From assembly GCA_047638815.1 (NCBI GenBank), contig JBLIMR010000042.1:1-25047 (forward strand): a DNA stretch of 25,047 nucleotides, written 5' to 3'. Numbering within the stretch: the stretch's first letter is position 1; every line of letters starts with the position of its first letter. This stretch comes from JAJRRH01 sp047638815 (lineage in GTDB: Bacteria > Bacteroidota > Bacteroidia > Flavobacteriales_D > JABDKJ01). Both the position numbers and the translations under genes were made by a program. Of the stretch, positions 23,142 to 25,047 are shown in pieces. The notes beneath the pieces are model-generated. The model saw only the letters and a list, made by a program, of their open reading frames with translations, made no database searches and was not told where the DNA came from.

Positions 23142-24653
23142 ATGAATTTTGAGAGATACATTGCTAGTAGACTGCGATCGAGTGCTGGCCGATTTTCCAA
23201 ACCCATAGTAATCATTGGTATTGCCGGTGTTGTGTTGAGTGTATCAATCATTTTACTATCGTTCGCTATAGTCCGAGGTTTCACTGAAGGCATTACAGAT
23301 AAAGCCGTTGGATTCAATGCACACATTCAAGTCTCCGATCTCAATGGAATAAGAGGAAAGGAAGCTGGCACCATTACCAAGAATCAAGGCATCTATGATT
23401 CTCTTAATAGTATGGAAGGTGTCAAACATGTCCAGACATACGTTAACAAACAATCTATCATAGAGACAGAAGAAGGGATTTCGGGGGTGTTTGTGAAGGG
23501 GTTTGCCAAAGATTTTTATTGGGATTTTTTTAAAAAGAATCTGATTGAAGGAGAAATTATTGCATGGGATGATTCGACCACCAGCAATGAGACCATCATC
23601 TCCAAAACCATCGCTGACAAACTTGACATTCACGTTGGCGACAAATTAACCTTCTACTTCATTCGTGGCCAAGATGATTTTTCTCCCCGTAAGTTAACAG
23701 TTGCCGGTCTTTACAACACCGACATGATTGAATTTGATGAACGATTCGTTCTTATGGACATTCGTCATCTTCAGAAAATCAATGATTGGGGATTGGAAGT
23801 ACAAGTTCGAACAGATGCAACTTGCGAAAATGACAAACTGAAAATCGAAGTGTTTCCGTATGGTGGAGATGGAATATATCACATAACTTGGAGTGATGGC
23901 AAGGCTATTGATCAGCGGGTCAGGTATGTTTGTCCAAATCAAATGAATAACCTCTCTGTTGTCTTAAGCGATGACAGTAAGACCATTTCTGATACTGCCT
24001 TTGTTCACTTTAATATTAAAGACCAGACAAATTGTGGCTGCAATAATTTGATGAGTTATGCCACAACTTCTGGTGGATCTCGAGATAGATACATCAATGG
24101 CTATGAATTGTACATCGATGACTTCGATCAAATGAAATCGATGGAGTCCAAAGTATCTCAAGTCATTGGCAATAAACTTACGACCACAACCATATTAAGA
24201 CAAAGTCCTGAGATTTTTTCTTGGCTTGAGCTGATAGATTTGAATGTATATATCATTATCATTCTGCTATTGGGTGTCGCCATCATCAATATGTCCTCGG
24301 CACTCATTATTAATATTTTAGAAAGGACGCAACTCATTGGAATATTAAAGTCAATGGGCGCGACAAATTGGAGTGTTCGGAAAATCTTCCTAATCCACGC
24401 CACAAGGTTGATAGGTATCGGACTCATACTTGGGAATATAATAGGGCTTGGTCTAGCATGGCTCCAACAAAAATATTCACTAGTAAAACTTGATCCAGAG
24501 AGCTACTCACTGAGTGAGGTTCCAATAATTATCAAATGGTCTGATGTCCTTCTATTGGACATTGGTACAGCTGTGATATGCATTCTTGCTTTGATAATAC
24601 CGAGTTACCTCATTACCAGGATAAGCCCAATAAAGGCAATTACTTTGGATTAA
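23142..24653 (+). CDS. LolC/LolE-like ABC transporter permease (FtsX/MacB_PCD family) with inserted Cys-rich domain
   Basis: 503 residues. An N-terminal TM (about 20-43) is followed by a large periplasmic region (44-365). Three C-terminal TMs follow (about 368-392, 420-441 and 470-492), the usual LolC/E topology. LERTQLIGILKSMGATNWSVRKIFLIHA is the classic FtsX-family coupling segment. The family moves lipoproteins or other amphiphiles out of the inner membrane with a separate ATPase, which is not next door here. Between INDW (residue 216) and YINGYELYIDDF (317) lies about 100 extra residues with cysteines 228, 264, 298 and 300, including GGDGIYHITWSDG, which resembles Ig/PKD-like SprB repeats. 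The frame is intact through the insert. Confidence 0.88.
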   Translation: MNFERYIASRLRSSAGRFSKPIVIIGIAGVVLSVSIILLSFAIVRGFTEGITDKAVGFNAHIQVSDLNGIRGKEAGTITKNQGIYDSLNSMEGVKHVQTYVNKQSIIETEEGISGVFVKGFAKDFYWDFFKKNLIEGEIIAWDDSTTSNETIISKTIADKLDIHVGDKLTFYFIRGQDDFSPRKLTVAGLYNTDMIEFDERFVLMDIRHLQKINDWGLEVQVRTDATCENDKLKIEVFPYGGDGIYHITWSDGKAIDQRVRYVCPNQMNNLSVVLSDDSKTISDTAFVHFNIKDQTNCGCNNLMSYATTSGGSRDRYINGYELYIDDFDQMKSMESKVSQVIGNKLTTTTILRQSPEIFSWLELIDLNVYIIIILLLGVAIINMSSALIINILERTQLIGILKSMGATNWSVRKIFLIHATRLIGIGLILGNIIGLGLAWLQQKYSLVKLDPESYSLSEVPIIIKWSDVLLLDIGTAVICILALIIPSYLITRISPIKAITLD

Positions 24654-24666
24654 TTCTTCAAAGGAA

Positions 24667-24694
24667 ATTCGTAATTCGTAATTCCTAATTGATT
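24667..24694 (+). repeat. 7-bp-period array after the permease gene (ATTCGTA x2 plus variants)
   Basis: Heptads ATTCGTA, ATTCGTA, ATTCCTA, ATTGATT begin 13 bp after the permease stop. The unit ATTCGTA is identical to that at 5355-5382, more than 19 kb away. Confidence 0.75.
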
Positions 24695-24724
24695 CTCTAT
24701 CTTCGCGGAAAATTGACCATTTCT

Positions 24725-25047
24725 ATGAAAATTCACGACAACATACTAGGGACAATAGGGAATACACCTATGGTTCGATTGAATAAAATTGCTGAGGACA
24801 TCCCAGGGACCATTTTGGCCAAGGTGGAATACTTCAATCCTGGACACTCTGTCAAGGATAGAATGGCGCTTAAAATGCTTGAGGATGCTGAAAAGGCCGG
24901 TAAAATCCAACCAGGAGGAACAGTTATAGAATGTACTTCTGGAAACACAGGAATGGGACTGGCATTGGCTTGTATCGTCAAAGGATACAAATTGATATGT
25001 ACCACAAGCGACAAGCAATCTAAAGAGAAGTTTGATGTGTTGAGAGC
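24725..25047 (+). CDS. PLP-dependent cystathionine beta-synthase / cysteine synthase, 5' part, cut by window edge
   Basis: The first 107 codons are open to the window end. MKIHDNILGTIGNTPMVRLNK is the family opening. NPGHSVKDRMA carries the PLP Schiff-base lysine K44. ECTSGNTGMGLA (71-76 for TSGNTG) is the phosphate/substrate loop. TTSDKQSKEKFDVLR replaces the usual cysteine-synthase wording and is closer to cystathionine beta-synthases, so a beta-replacement making cystathionine or cysteine in the cytoplasm is expected. Whether a C-terminal CBS-domain pair is present cannot be seen. ATG 24725 follows the 7-bp array by about 30 bp. Confidence 0.9.
   Translation, partial: MKIHDNILGTIGNTPMVRLNKIAEDIPGTILAKVEYFNPGHSVKDRMALKMLEDAEKAGKIQPGGTVIECTSGNTGMGLALACIVKGYKLICTTSDKQSKEKFDVLR

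Overview
The window looks like a piece of chromosome from an AT-rich member of the Bacteroidota, probably a marine Cytophagales-type organism. The evidence is two type IX secretion (T9SS) genes (porX, porW/sprE), a T9SS C-terminal sorting domain on a secreted protein, an AtpB with the N-terminal extension typical of the phylum, TAnnTTTG-type promoter elements, and mostly weak Shine-Dalgarno sequences. There are no tRNA, rRNA, IS, phage or CRISPR features, so this is mainly core-genome content.

Layout. 1-220 (-) is the start of an HD-domain phosphohydrolase cut by the window edge. It is divergent from porX (494-2041, +), the REC-PglZ regulator of T9SS genes. A small outer-membrane beta-barrel gene (+) follows and meets a flippase gene (-) tail to tail. 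Reading leftward from 9016 are an orphan 1210-residue NtrY-like histidine kinase, a crotonase-family enzyme and the flippase. A strong hairpin at 9120-9152 separates them from the ATP synthase operon. That long minus-strand unit reads, in transcription order, porW (17927) - bactofilin - atpZ - AtpI-like protein - atpB - atpE - atpF - atpH - atpA - atpG (9201). The genes for the beta and epsilon subunits are not here. Divergent from porW are an M23 peptidase and a GH3-family adenylating enzyme, 4 bp apart. A 46-codon gene with its own terminator (20551-20747, -) follows. The right end carries a secreted T9SS cargo protein, a LolC/E-like permease with an unusual inserted extracytoplasmic domain, and the first 107 codons of a PLP-dependent cystathionine/cysteine synthase.

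How the genes work together. PorX (regulation), PorW (T9SS assembly lipoprotein) and a sorting-domain cargo point to protein secretion. Bactofilin and the M23 peptidase point to cell-wall shaping. The ATP synthase cluster shares its likely transcript with porW and bactofilin. Nothing in the window is a clear new defence or mobile system.

The least ordinary signals are: (1) degenerate arrays with a strict 7-bp period lying directly next to stop codons at four places; (2) the roughly 100-residue Cys-containing insert in the permease; (3) a 59-codon atpZ hidden by a TTG start; (4) five genes whose only reasonable start is TTG; and (5) the 46-codon minus-strand gene. All functional assignments come from reading motifs by eye; no database search was run.
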